From Desulfobacter sp. (GTDB lineage: Bacteria > Desulfobacterota > Desulfobacteria > Desulfobacterales > Desulfobacteraceae), in contig CP054837.1 of NCBI GenBank assembly GCA_028768525.1, positions 4,150,001-4,214,000 of the forward strand: 64,000 nucleotides of DNA, given 5' to 3'. Positions 8,721 to 16,914 of the stretch are shown in pieces; the stretch's first letter is position 1, and the number at the start of each line of letters is the position of its first letter. The notes under the pieces were generated by a model. It searched no databases. It saw nothing but the letters and a program-made list of their open reading frames with translations, and was not told the origin of the DNA. The translations under genes and the position numbers were made by a program.

Positions 8721-11162
8721 CTAGAGGTAAAATGCCCAGGTAACGGTCACAAGAATGGCAATGTAGATGACGGCCAGAATGCCGCCTATTTTAATATAAT
8801 CCCGTGTCCGGTATTCGCCGGGGCCCATGTACAGCGCATTGACCTGGTGGGTGGGCAGAATAAAGGAATTGGACACCCCGATGCCCACGACAATGGCTGC
8901 CACACGGGGATCGACACCGATTTGGCTGGCAATTGAAACGCCCAGCGGCACCAGCAGGGTGCAGGCACCGACATTGGAAATCACTGTGGTGAATGCGCAG
9001 CTTAATACGGCCAGGAGGATGAGCAAAAGCAGGGGAGACATGGACGGGCCCATGCCGGTGACAATGCTTTTGGCGATCCATTCGGCCGTACCGGTCTGGT
9101 CAACGGCCATGCCAAGGGGGATAAGGCCTCCCAGAAGGAAAACCGTGCGCCAGTCCACCGCCCGGTAGGCTTCGTTTATGGTGATCACCTTGCTGATGAC
9201 CATGCCCACGGCGCCCAGCATGAGGCAGACGGACAGCGGGATGGGGTTATAGGGGCGGTTCTGAAAATAGAAACTGGACAATAGCATCAGAAAAAGGGAT
9301 GTCCCAAAACAGAGCATGGCCCTTCCGGAATTTTCAGGCTTATGAAATTCTTCTTCAAAGGGGGTGATGATGATCAGGTTCTGGTGCAGCTCCTCCAATG
9401 CGTGAAATTGTTCCCAGGTGCCGTGGACCAGCACGGCATCACCGGCTTGCAGCGGCCGGTCCGCCAGCTCCTGGTAATAGGTTTTTCCGGACTGATGGAT
9501 GGCCAGCGGATTTACCCCGAATGTTTCCCGGAAACGGATCTGCTTGATGGTCTGACCGATAAGGACAGAGCGGGGGGACACCACCCCTTCGACGATGCCC
9601 GCCATGGAGGGGTTGAACATATTTGCCTTGAAGCACTCCGGCTCTTTTTTTAACAGGAGCCGGTAGTCTTTTACGAATTTTTTCACCGATGCTTTAGGGC
9701 CGTAGACACAAAGGGTGTATCCCGGGCGGATCCGGTGTTCCGGAAGCGGGGCGATTTCACAAGCACCGGCAGATTTTGAAGCGGCCACGATGTTTACCAT
9801 AAATCGGCGGCGGATGCCTGTCACCGTCAGGGGGAGCTGCCCTGGTTCAAAATCATCCGGCACAGAAATTTCAAACGGCCCGCGGATCATGGGATAAGCA
9901 TCAAGTATGCCGTTTTCTCCATTGCCGTTGTCCGTTCCGGATGTGTTGGAGACTTTCTCCAGGGGGCGTCTGGAAAGAAACCCAAGGCCTGCGGTTGACA
10001 GATATGCAATCCCGCCCGCAACCAGGCTGAGGCCGATGGGCGTCAATTCAAGAAGGCCGAATTTGGGCATTCCTTCCGGTAAAATATCGTTGAGCAGGAT
10101 CAAAGGGCTTGTACCGATCATCGTCAGGGTACCCCCGAGGATTGCGGCCATGCCGATGGGCATGAGCACCCGGGATATGGGGATTTTCAACCGGTATGAG
10201 GCGGCCATTCTGATGCCCGGCAGAAACAGCACCGCCGCCCCCGTGTTCTGCATGACGCTTGAAATGACAGCGATCAGGCCGGAGAAAATTATCGTCAGGC
10301 GCTTCGGGCTTTTGCCGACCAGTTTGAGCAGCGGCTGAATCATACGGCTGACCAGGCCTGCGCGGTTAAGTCCATAGCTGATGATCATCACCCCGATAAT
10401 CGCCATCACCGCATTGCTGCTGATTCCCTTGAAGGTGTCCCGGGCGTTGAGCAGCCCAAGCTCCGGAAGCAGCACCATCATGGCCATGGCCACAACATCC
10501 ACACGGACCCACTCCATAATGAAAAGCAGGACTGCAATGCCGATCACCAGCAGCATCAGCAGCTTGGTGTTGAGGTGGGTGTCGATTTCAACGGGCAGCC
10601 GGATCGCTCCCGTATCCTGGAATTGTGTTCCGTCCCCACGGGTGAGCTGGCCATAAATTTCCATCCAGAATTTGTAGTGGCCCGCACTGGTATGCTTGTT
10701 TACATGGTATTGCACGGTGGCGGTTAAGGGCTGGTTCGCAGGAGAGGGGGCGAATTTTATCATGATGTGGCGGCGGGGCCTTTCCGGATGGGTTTTATCA
10801 AGGAATTCGATGCCACTGTTTTCAGGGGCGGCGAGCCAGCCCATCAGCGGGGCTGCCTTATTCGGGGTCCACCCGACAGACGGCGGGCCTGGGGCCGTAT
10901 TTCGCCTCAAATGGGCTGAAATCTCAAAGGTTCCGGTTTCACCCGTGATCAGCGGGGTGAGCAAGGGCATTTCAATCACAATATGGCGGGGCGCGCGGGA
11001 ACCGTATGCGCTGCCCTTTTTCTCGGCGGGGGACGGCGTGGGGCCGGATGCTGCCCGGGCCATTGAAGGCCGGGGGGAGAAAAAGGAATCACCCGGGGTG
11101 ACGATGAAGACAGCCAAGATCATGGCGCCGATAACCGGAAATGCCCATTTAAATCTTTGCAT
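8721..11162 (-). CDS. SLC13/ArsB-type permease with TrkA-C domains and extracytoplasmic N-terminal domain
   Basis: This 813-residue membrane protein begins with a signal or anchor segment (FKWAFPVIGAMILAVFIVTP). A domain of about 160 residues outside the cytoplasm follows, ending near GAIRLPVEIDTHLNTK. Then come membrane helices of the divalent anion:Na+ symporter (DASS) type (MAAILGGTLTMIGTSPLILLN). A cytoplasmic insert shows two RCK/TrkA-C-like repeats (GQLPLTVTGIRRRF and VEGVVSPRSVLIGQTI), and the second half carries SNVGACTLLVPLGVSIA and SNSFILPTHQVNALYMGPGEYR. The usual family has no large N-terminal extracytoplasmic domain. The substrate cannot be read from the sequence; carboxylates, sulfate or other anions are all possible. 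No co-transcribed partner is obvious. Confidence 0.85.
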   Translation of the reverse strand: MQRFKWAFPVIGAMILAVFIVTPGDSFFSPRPSMARAASGPTPSPAEKKGSAYGSRAPRHIVIEMPLLTPLITGETGTFEISAHLRRNTAPGPPSVGWTPNKAAPLMGWLAAPENSGIEFLDKTHPERPRRHIMIKFAPSPANQPLTATVQYHVNKHTSAGHYKFWMEIYGQLTRGDGTQFQDTGAIRLPVEIDTHLNTKLLMLLVIGIAVLLFIMEWVRVDVVAMAMMVLLPELGLLNARDTFKGISSNAVMAIIGVMIISYGLNRAGLVSRMIQPLLKLVGKSPKRLTIIFSGLIAVISSVMQNTGAAVLFLPGIRMAASYRLKIPISRVLMPIGMAAILGGTLTMIGTSPLILLNDILPEGMPKFGLLELTPIGLSLVAGGIAYLSTAGLGFLSRRPLEKVSNTSGTDNGNGENGILDAYPMIRGPFEISVPDDFEPGQLPLTVTGIRRRFMVNIVAASKSAGACEIAPLPEHRIRPGYTLCVYGPKASVKKFVKDYRLLLKKEPECFKANMFNPSMAGIVEGVVSPRSVLIGQTIKQIRFRETFGVNPLAIHQSGKTYYQELADRPLQAGDAVLVHGTWEQFHALEELHQNLIIITPFEEEFHKPENSGRAMLCFGTSLFLMLLSSFYFQNRPYNPIPLSVCLMLGAVGMVISKVITINEAYRAVDWRTVFLLGGLIPLGMAVDQTGTAEWIAKSIVTGMGPSMSPLLLLILLAVLSCAFTTVISNVGACTLLVPLGVSIASQIGVDPRVAAIVVGIGVSNSFILPTHQVNALYMGPGEYRTRDYIKIGGILAVIYIAILVTVTWAFYL

Positions 11163-11364
11163 CCTAAAGATTGATCCTCAACAGAAGCAGGGTTTGGATT
11201 AAGCGTCTGGGCGGGCGGGAGTTTTTGGGGGATGGTTCCGTCAAAACGCCTTATTTATGAATAGAATAGAGACCCTAGGGCTGTCAATAAAAAGATAAAA
11301 ATCTGTCTGGCCCTTCCTGAAGATAATCAGCAGCCGTTTTGAACGGCCTGTCCCGCCGGTACGA

Positions 11365-12261
11365 TTACCCCACGCCGAATTCTTCGGGTTTCAACTGTGT
11401 GAGGTAATCGACCAGGGCTTTGTTCTTTGCGAATTCCAGTTTTTCCTTTTTGATGAAGATGTTGAAGTGGTCGGCCCCGGGCTTTATGCCCGGGAAGGGA
11501 TCCACCAGGGTTTTGTCCACCAATTCCCGGATTACCGTGTACTTGGGGACAAAGCCGATGCCCAGGCCGGATACGGCGCCGTTGATGATCCCCCGGATAT
11601 GGTTGATTTGAACCACATTTTTCAGGCAGGACTGTTTTTCTTCGGGGATGGCGGTGATGAAATTACGCCACCAGGCCAGCTGTTTGTCGCTGGAGAGAAT
11701 GTTGACCCGTTCCAGGTCATCCAGGGTGCGGACGGCATGGCGTGCCAGGAACTCCGGTGAGGCAATGGTCACGTACTGCTCCTGGAAAAGATAAATTTTT
11801 TCCAGGTTGGGATGGTCATGGGGAAAGCAGTCGATGATCAGGTCCACCTCGTCCCGGACCAGGGGGGTATCCAGGTGGTGGGAAAAATAAAAATCCAGGT
11901 GAATGTCCGGGTTGGCGTCCAGAAAAGACCGGATGTGGTTGATGAGGATGGAGGTGCCGAATTCCACGGTGGCACCGAGGCGGATGGTGACCTTGGCACG
12001 CCTGCTGAACCTTGCCATGTCCTGGTCGGCCTTCTCAATTTCGTAGAAGACCTTTTCACAGGACCGAAACAGGGTGTGTCCGGCCGTGGTGAGGTCCAGG
12101 ACCTTGCCCCGGCGCTTGATCAGCGGGGTGTCCACTGAGGCTTCCAGCTTTTTTATGGCATGGCTGACCGCCGACTGGGTGACAAAGAGCTGCTCGGCGG
12201 CCCGGGTGAAGTTTTTGACCTTTGCCAGGGTGAAAAAGGTTTTTAAGTGGTAGAGGTCCAT
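11365..12261 (-). CDS. LysR-family transcriptional regulator
   Basis: The protein has 298 residues: an N-terminal winged helix-turn-helix (TQSAVSHAIKKLE) and a LysR effector domain (VEFGTSILINHIR, DLIIDCFPHDHP, HIRGIINGAVSGLGIGFVPKYTV). I chose the start MDLYHLKTFF at 12261 because the paralogue in this window begins MDLNKLQTF at the same place. The upstream ATG at 12285 lies inside a palindrome and has no ribosome-binding site, while AAGGAT precedes 12261. It is divergent from the aldehyde dehydrogenase gene at 12382, so it most likely controls that operon and itself. The inducer is unknown; an amino acid or its semialdehyde is a reasonable guess. It is clearly related along its whole length to the LysR at 56177. 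Confidence 0.93.
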   Translation of the reverse strand: MDLYHLKTFFTLAKVKNFTRAAEQLFVTQSAVSHAIKKLEASVDTPLIKRRGKVLDLTTAGHTLFRSCEKVFYEIEKADQDMARFSRRAKVTIRLGATVEFGTSILINHIRSFLDANPDIHLDFYFSHHLDTPLVRDEVDLIIDCFPHDHPNLEKIYLFQEQYVTIASPEFLARHAVRTLDDLERVNILSSDKQLAWWRNFITAIPEEKQSCLKNVVQINHIRGIINGAVSGLGIGFVPKYTVIRELVDKTLVDPFPGIKPGADHFNIFIKKEKLEFAKNKALVDYLTQLKPEEFGVG

Positions 12262-12280
12262 GGTGTTTGTATGATCCTTA

Positions 12281-12306
12281 TTCATAGTTATTATAAATAT
12301 TATGAA
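12281..12306. promoter_or_regulatory. Candidate LysR operator palindrome
   Basis: TTCATA (12281-12286) and TATGAA (12301-12306) are perfect inverted arms around a 14-base AT-rich centre that is itself partly symmetric. It sits between divergent lysR and aldehyde dehydrogenase genes, directly beside the candidate -35 of the latter. This is the normal position of a LysR activator site. Confidence 0.6.
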
Positions 12307-12307
12307 T

Positions 12308-12335
12308 TTTACTTTACCAACTCCATGGATATATT
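12308..12335 (+). promoter_or_regulatory. Candidate promoter of the aldehyde dehydrogenase operon
   Basis: TTTACT (12308-12313) and TATATT (12330-12335) are separated by 16 bases and lie just downstream of the palindrome and about 45 bases before the start codon. A weak -35 next to an activator site fits LysR activation. Confidence 0.4.
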
Positions 12336-12381
12336 ACAAGGATAGCCTAATCATCATTAATATATTCAGGGAGGTACAGCC

Positions 12382-13950
12382 ATGGCCGACGTAAAAGGAT
12401 TGGATCGTGCGGAAATAAACGAGATTCTTGAAACCTTGGGGCTCAAAGCGGTAAATTTCGGTGCCACATCCGGGAGCAGCACAGGCTGGATTGAAACCAG
12501 CGGCCCTGAACTGACCAGCTATTCTCCCATAGACGGCAGCCCCATTGCCAAAGTGCGCCAGGCGGACCGCAAGGCCTACGAGACGGTCATGGCCAGGGCT
12601 GAAAAAGCCTTTAAAACCTATCGCATGATGCCGGCGCCCAAACGCGGGGAGATTGTCAGGGACATCGGCAACGCCTTGCGGGAGAAAAAAGCGGCCCTGG
12701 GCGCCCTGGTCTCCCTTGAAGCGGGAAAGATCCGGGCAGAAGGAGAGGGCGAGGTCCAGGAGATGATCGATATTGCCGATTTTGCCGTGGGCCTGAGCCG
12801 CCAGCTTTACGGCCTGACCATGCATTCCGAGCGGCCCATGCACAGGATGTATGAGCAGTGGCACCCCCTGGGCATCGTGGGGATCATCACAGCCTTTAAT
12901 TTCCCTGTGGCGGTATGGTCCTGGAATGCCCTTCTGGCCGGTGTATGCGGGGATGCCTGTCTGTTCAAACCCAGTTCAAAAACACCGCTTACCGCCATTG
13001 CCATCCAGAATATCATTGCCCCGGTGGTGGACAGATACGGCATTGACGGCATTTTTAACATGGTCATCGGCCCCCGGGACGAGGTGGGTGAACCCCTGCT
13101 CCATGATAAACGGATCCCTCTGATATCCGCCACCGGTTCCACCAATATGGGCAAGCATGTGGGCGAAGTGGTGGGCGGGCGGCTGGGCCGCTCCCTGCTG
13201 GAGCTCGGCGGGAACAACGCCATCATCGTCACCGAAGATGCAGACATGGACATGGCCATCCGGGCCACCCTTTTCGGGGCCGTTGGCACGGCCGGCCAGC
13301 GCTGCACTTCCACCCGCCGGATCATCATCCATGCCGAGGTGAAAGAGGCGTTTGTCAAGAATCTGGTCAACGCCTATAAGCAGGTGACCATCGGCAATCC
13401 CCTTGAGCCCGGCACCCTCATGGGACCGCTGATTGATGAGGGGGCGGTGCTGGCCATGGATCAGGCCCTTGAAGCGGTCACGGCCCAGGGCGGCAAAATC
13501 CTTTACGGCGGCGGCCGAACCCGTGTGGCGGGCTGTGAAAACGGCCATTATGTGATTCCGGCGGTGGTTGAGGCCAAAAACGAGGTTCCCATGGTCCAGG
13601 AAGAGACCTTTGCCCCCATTCTTTACATCATTGAATATGATGATTTTGATGATGCCATTGCGATCCACAACGGCGTGCCCCAGGGGCTTTCTTCTGCCGT
13701 ATTCACAAGTTCCGTCCAGTACCAGGAAGGGTTTCTTTCCCACCGGGGCTCGGACTGCGGCATTGCCAATGTGAACATCGGCACCTCCGGCGCCGAGATC
13801 GGCGGGGCCTTCGGCGGCGAAAAGGAGACCGGCGGCGGCCGGGAGTCCGGTTCCGACGCCTGGAAGATCTACATGAGACGGCAGACCAATACCATCAACT
13901 GGGGCAGGGATCTGCCCCTGGCCCAGGGGATAGAATTCAACATTGATTAA
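12382..13950 (+). CDS. ALDH7-type aldehyde dehydrogenase (aminoadipate-semialdehyde/piperideine-6-carboxylate type)
   Basis: The 522-residue enzyme oxidises an aldehyde to an acid with NAD(P)+. Catalytic Cys308 (TAGQRCTSTRR) and Glu274 (LLELGGNNA) are present. Features typical of the antiquitin/ALDH7 group are QWHPLGIVGIITAFNFPVA, GNNAIIVTEDAD and the C-terminal GGAFGGEKETGGGRESGSDA, which is followed by WKIYMRRQTNTINW. In that family the substrate is alpha-aminoadipate semialdehyde, an intermediate of lysine breakdown; related enzymes act on betaine or other aldehydes, so the substrate here is inferred. A good GGGAGG ribosome-binding site precedes the start. It is followed 59 bases later by a second aldehyde dehydrogenase gene, probably in one operon under the divergent LysR. 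Confidence 0.9.
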   Translation: MADVKGLDRAEINEILETLGLKAVNFGATSGSSTGWIETSGPELTSYSPIDGSPIAKVRQADRKAYETVMARAEKAFKTYRMMPAPKRGEIVRDIGNALREKKAALGALVSLEAGKIRAEGEGEVQEMIDIADFAVGLSRQLYGLTMHSERPMHRMYEQWHPLGIVGIITAFNFPVAVWSWNALLAGVCGDACLFKPSSKTPLTAIAIQNIIAPVVDRYGIDGIFNMVIGPRDEVGEPLLHDKRIPLISATGSTNMGKHVGEVVGGRLGRSLLELGGNNAIIVTEDADMDMAIRATLFGAVGTAGQRCTSTRRIIIHAEVKEAFVKNLVNAYKQVTIGNPLEPGTLMGPLIDEGAVLAMDQALEAVTAQGGKILYGGGRTRVAGCENGHYVIPAVVEAKNEVPMVQEETFAPILYIIEYDDFDDAIAIHNGVPQGLSSAVFTSSVQYQEGFLSHRGSDCGIANVNIGTSGAEIGGAFGGEKETGGGRESGSDAWKIYMRRQTNTINWGRDLPLAQGIEFNID

Positions 13951-14009
13951 ATGACCTTGCAGCACTGTCATTAACCAAACAAACGCATTAATGAAAGAAA
14001 GAGGAAGAG

Positions 14010-15635
14010 ATGAGCAACAGCGTATTTACATTACCCCAGCCCTATAACGAACCGGTTAAATCCTATGCCCCGGGGACGCCCGAACGTGCAAGATTGGAAG
14101 CAGAACTTGAGCGGCAGATGGGAATGGCGGTGGAGGTGCCTGTGGTGATTAACGGCGAGGCCGTTTACACCGGGAACGTACAGAACATTGTCTGCCCCCA
14201 TGACCACGGCCATGTGCTGGGCAAGGTCCATATGGCCGATGACGAGCATATCCGTGCCGCCGTGGATGCGGCCATGGCCGCCAAACCGGCCTGGGAAGCC
14301 ATGGACTGGCAGGAGCGTGCCGCCATTTTTCTGAAAGCCGCCGATCTGATTTCCCTGAAATACACCGCCAAACTCAATGCCGCCACCATGCTGGGCCAGT
14401 CCAAAAATGCCTTTCAGGCGGAAATCGATTCCACCTGCGAGCTGGTGGATTTCCTCCGGTTCAACGTGAAATATATGGAAGAGATCTATTCCAACCAGCC
14501 CGCCTCTGAAAAGGGCGTGTGGAACCGGCTTGAATACCGGCCCCTGGAAGGCTTCATCTTTGCCCTGAGCCCCTTTAATTTCACCGCCATCGCCGGCAAC
14601 CTCAGCTCCGCCCCGGCCATGATGGGCAACACCGTCGTCTGGAAACCCGCCACCACGGCCGTGCTTTCCGGATATTACATCATGGAAATCTTCAAGGAAG
14701 CCGGAATGCCCGACGGGGTCATTAACTTCATCCCGGGCCGGGGCTCCCAGATCGGCAATATCCTGCTTTCCCACAGGGATTTTGCCGGCATCCATTTCAC
14801 CGGCTCCACCGGGGTTTTTCAGACCCTGTGGCAGAAATCCGGTGAAAATATCGATAATTATAAATCCTATCCCAGGATCGTGGGGGAGACCGGAGGCAAG
14901 GACTATATTTTTGCCCACCCCACGGCAGATGTGGATGAACTGGTGACGGCCTCTGTCCGGGGCGCCTTTGAATACCAGGGACAGAAATGTTCCGCCTGTT
15001 CCCGCCTGTATATGCCGTCTTCCCTCTGGGCTGAAGCGGAAGGCAAGCTCAGGGAAAAACTGGCCGGCATTAAAATGGGGCCGGTCACGGATTTTAAAAA
15101 TTTTGTCAATGCCGTTATCGACGAGAAGGCCTTTGACTCCATTGACGGGTTTATCGCAAGGGCGGAAGGCTCGGACGAGGCCGAGGTCATCATGGGCGGA
15201 GAACGGGACAAGTCCAAGGGCTATTATGTTGAGCCCACCATTATCCAGGCCAAGGTGCCCGGCTATGAATCCATGGCCGAGGAGATTTTCGGACCGGTAC
15301 TCACGGTATACGTCTATGAAGACAAAGACCTGGATGCCACCCTTGACATTCTGGACAACACCAGCACCTATGCCCTGACCGGTGCCATTTTTGCCCGGGA
15401 CCGGGGCGTGATCAACGATCTCATGGCCCGTCTCACCCACACGGCCGGCAACTTCTACATCAATGATAAACCCACGGGCGCCGTGGTGGGCCAGCAGCCC
15501 TTTGGCGGCGCCAGAAAGAGCGGCACCAACGATAAGGCCGGCAGCCTGCTGAATCTCATCCGCTGGACCTCTCCCAGAACCATCAAGGAGACCTTTGTGC
15601 CCCCCACGGATTACCCCTATCCGTTCATGGGTTAA
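14010..15635 (+). CDS. L-glutamate gamma-semialdehyde (P5C) dehydrogenase, ALDH4 type
   Basis: The 541-residue protein resembles mitochondrial ALDH4A1: FTLPQPYNEPVKSYAPGT at the start, VVWKPATTAVLSGYYIMEIF, IHFTGSTGVFQTLW, the nucleophile Cys327 in EYQGQKCSACSRLY, and GQQPFGGARKSGTNDKAG. The family converts glutamate semialdehyde (from proline, ornithine or arginine breakdown) to glutamate with NAD+. It is a stand-alone dehydrogenase, not fused to proline dehydrogenase, and no proline dehydrogenase gene lies in this window. The proline symporter gene putP lies 1.3 kb downstream on the opposite strand, consistent with amino-acid catabolism. It is likely in an operon with the ALDH7 gene; a terminator follows at 15674. 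Confidence 0.92.
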   Translation: MSNSVFTLPQPYNEPVKSYAPGTPERARLEAELERQMGMAVEVPVVINGEAVYTGNVQNIVCPHDHGHVLGKVHMADDEHIRAAVDAAMAAKPAWEAMDWQERAAIFLKAADLISLKYTAKLNAATMLGQSKNAFQAEIDSTCELVDFLRFNVKYMEEIYSNQPASEKGVWNRLEYRPLEGFIFALSPFNFTAIAGNLSSAPAMMGNTVVWKPATTAVLSGYYIMEIFKEAGMPDGVINFIPGRGSQIGNILLSHRDFAGIHFTGSTGVFQTLWQKSGENIDNYKSYPRIVGETGGKDYIFAHPTADVDELVTASVRGAFEYQGQKCSACSRLYMPSSLWAEAEGKLREKLAGIKMGPVTDFKNFVNAVIDEKAFDSIDGFIARAEGSDEAEVIMGGERDKSKGYYVEPTIIQAKVPGYESMAEEIFGPVLTVYVYEDKDLDATLDILDNTSTYALTGAIFARDRGVINDLMARLTHTAGNFYINDKPTGAVVGQQPFGGARKSGTNDKAGSLLNLIRWTSPRTIKETFVPPTDYPYPFMG

Positions 15636-15673
15636 AAAGCTGAACTAACTCAGCGCCCGGCTACGGGAAAATA

Positions 15674-15724
15674 GAAAGAACTGAGAATCGGTGTTTCTTG
15701 ATTTTCAGTTCTTTCTGTTTTTTG
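15674..15724 (+). terminator. Rho-independent terminator of the aldehyde dehydrogenase operon
   Basis: GAAAGAACTGAGAA (15674-15687) pairs with TTTTCAGTTCTTTC (15702-15715) with one G-T pair. A TGTTTTTT tract follows, about 40 bases after the stop codon. Confidence 0.8.
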
Positions 15725-15764
15725 GGGACAGTTAAATAAATATTTCCTGTCTTACTGAAAAACT

Positions 15765-15886
15765 GTGTTTGGACGAAAACTTGTCCAGATGCAAGGCGCA
15801 AGCAAGACTGAAACCGGAGCGTACTGTAGTACTTGAGGATTTCAGGCTTGTGCAGCAACGCGGCAGGTGGGCAATCGTCCAAACAC
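15765..15886. repeat. MITE/REP-like palindromic element, about 122 bases
   Basis: A perfect 12-base inverted repeat, GTGTTTGGACGA (15765-15776) and TCGTCCAAACAC (15875-15886), bounds the unit. Inside, CAAGC...CTGAAA is echoed by TTTCAGGCTTG, and the centre holds GTACTGTAGTAC. The whole can fold into one long interrupted hairpin. It has no reading frame. I recall similar intergenic units in other Desulfobacterales genomes, but this cannot be verified here. There is only one copy in this window. Confidence 0.7.
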
Positions 15887-15926
15887 TGCGTTTCGGGCAG
15901 AAATATATAGTATTCGCTTTTTGAAT

Positions 15927-16088
15927 TTATTTATTCTTTGCGATGACCCAGATGGCATGTACAATGCCTGGAATATATCCCAGAAGGGTGAGCAGGATGT
16001 TCAGCCAGAAATGCTTGCCGATTCCCACCTGCATGAAGACGCCAAGGGGGGGAAGAATGATTGCTATAATGATTTTTAATAGTTCCAT
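15927..16088 (-). CDS. YqaE/Pmp3-family small membrane protein
   Basis: A 53-residue peptide with two membrane helices shows the Pmp3 signature: KIIIAIILPPLGVFMQVG, then WLNILLTLLGYIPGIVHAIWVI. The ATG at 16088 is chosen because AAAGGA ends six bases before it, whereas the ATG at 16094 touches the site; the resulting length is normal for the family. Members are inner-membrane peptides linked to membrane potential and stress response, without a known enzyme activity. It stands alone on the minus strand beside the palindromic element. Confidence 0.9.
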   Translation of the reverse strand: MELLKIIIAIILPPLGVFMQVGIGKHFWLNILLTLLGYIPGIVHAIWVIAKNK

Positions 16089-16299
16089 GTCCATTCCTTT
16101 TATTGGGGGTTGATATGGACCATTCATAGCAGGTTTATAAAAGAAAAGCCCAGAATAAATTGGACAAATCCGGGATTCGCCCTTACCTTATCGCTCAGTT
16201 TGCGTTTATATCCGTCAAGGATATTTTTTTTAATCGCCGGAAATGCCTTTCCGGTTACGGGTCTCCACGAGGATGAAGCGGGGCCAAAAAGGATAGATT

Positions 16300-16821
16300 A
16301 TGACTGAAGCAATCAAATCAGGGGACACCATTGCCGTGGATTACACGGGTAAACTTGAAAACGGAGAGGTCTTCGATACATCCGAAGGCAAATCTCCCCT
16401 GACATTTACCGTGGGGGCAGGGATGCTGATTAAAGGCTTTGATTCCGCCGTTGTCGGCATGAAAAAAGGGGATTCCAAAACCGTTACTATCCCGCCGGAA
16501 GAGGGATACGGCCAGAGAAACGAGGATGCCTTTGTGGAAATCCCCAGAGCACAGTTCCCCGACGAGATTCCCCTGTCCGAGGGACTGGAACTCCAGCTTC
16601 AGGATCCCCAGGGGCGGCCGGTGCCGGCCCGGGTGGCGGAAATTTCCGACGATAATGTAAAAATGGATATCAACCATTTCCTGGCCGGCAAGACCCTGGT
16701 CTTTGATATCACCATCGCAGACACCGGACTGGAGCCCCCGGCTCAGGACTGCGGCTGCGGCTGCGGCACCGATGCCCAGGACTGCGGTTCAGGCTGCGAG
16801 GGCGGCTGCGGCTGCAATTAG
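16300..16821 (+). CDS. SlyD-like FKBP-type peptidyl-prolyl cis-trans isomerase
   Basis: The 173-residue protein begins with the FKBP core (AVDYTGKLENGEVFDTSEG). The SlyD-type inserted chaperone flap follows (GYGQRNEDAFVEIPRAQFP), then the second part of the FKBP domain (NHFLAGKTLVFDITI). It ends in a cysteine-rich tail with ten cysteines in about 24 residues (DCGCGCGTDAQDC, CGSGCEGGCGCN). SlyD catalyses prolyl isomerisation and its metal-binding tail delivers or stores nickel for hydrogenase maturation in E. coli. Here the tail is cysteine-rich instead of histidine-rich, so it may prefer zinc, copper or another soft metal. A nickel ATPase of CooC type is encoded 3 kb away. It ends at a strong terminator. 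Confidence 0.92.
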   Translation: MTEAIKSGDTIAVDYTGKLENGEVFDTSEGKSPLTFTVGAGMLIKGFDSAVVGMKKGDSKTVTIPPEEGYGQRNEDAFVEIPRAQFPDEIPLSEGLELQLQDPQGRPVPARVAEISDDNVKMDINHFLAGKTLVFDITIADTGLEPPAQDCGCGCGTDAQDCGSGCEGGCGCN

Positions 16822-16852
16822 CCTCCAACCAGCCTCCGGCTGTAGTGAATAA

Positions 16853-16893
16853 AAAAAAGGCCCGGCGCTGCTTCCAGCGCCGGGCCTTTTTTT
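16853..16893. terminator. Strong bidirectional rho-independent terminator
   Basis: An A-run, GGCCCGGCGCTG, the loop CTTC, CAGCGCCGGGCC and a T-run form a perfect 12-base stem between convergent slyD-like and putP genes. Confidence 0.95.
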
Positions 16894-16914
16894 ATAATAG
16901 GGATCGCTCAGGGG

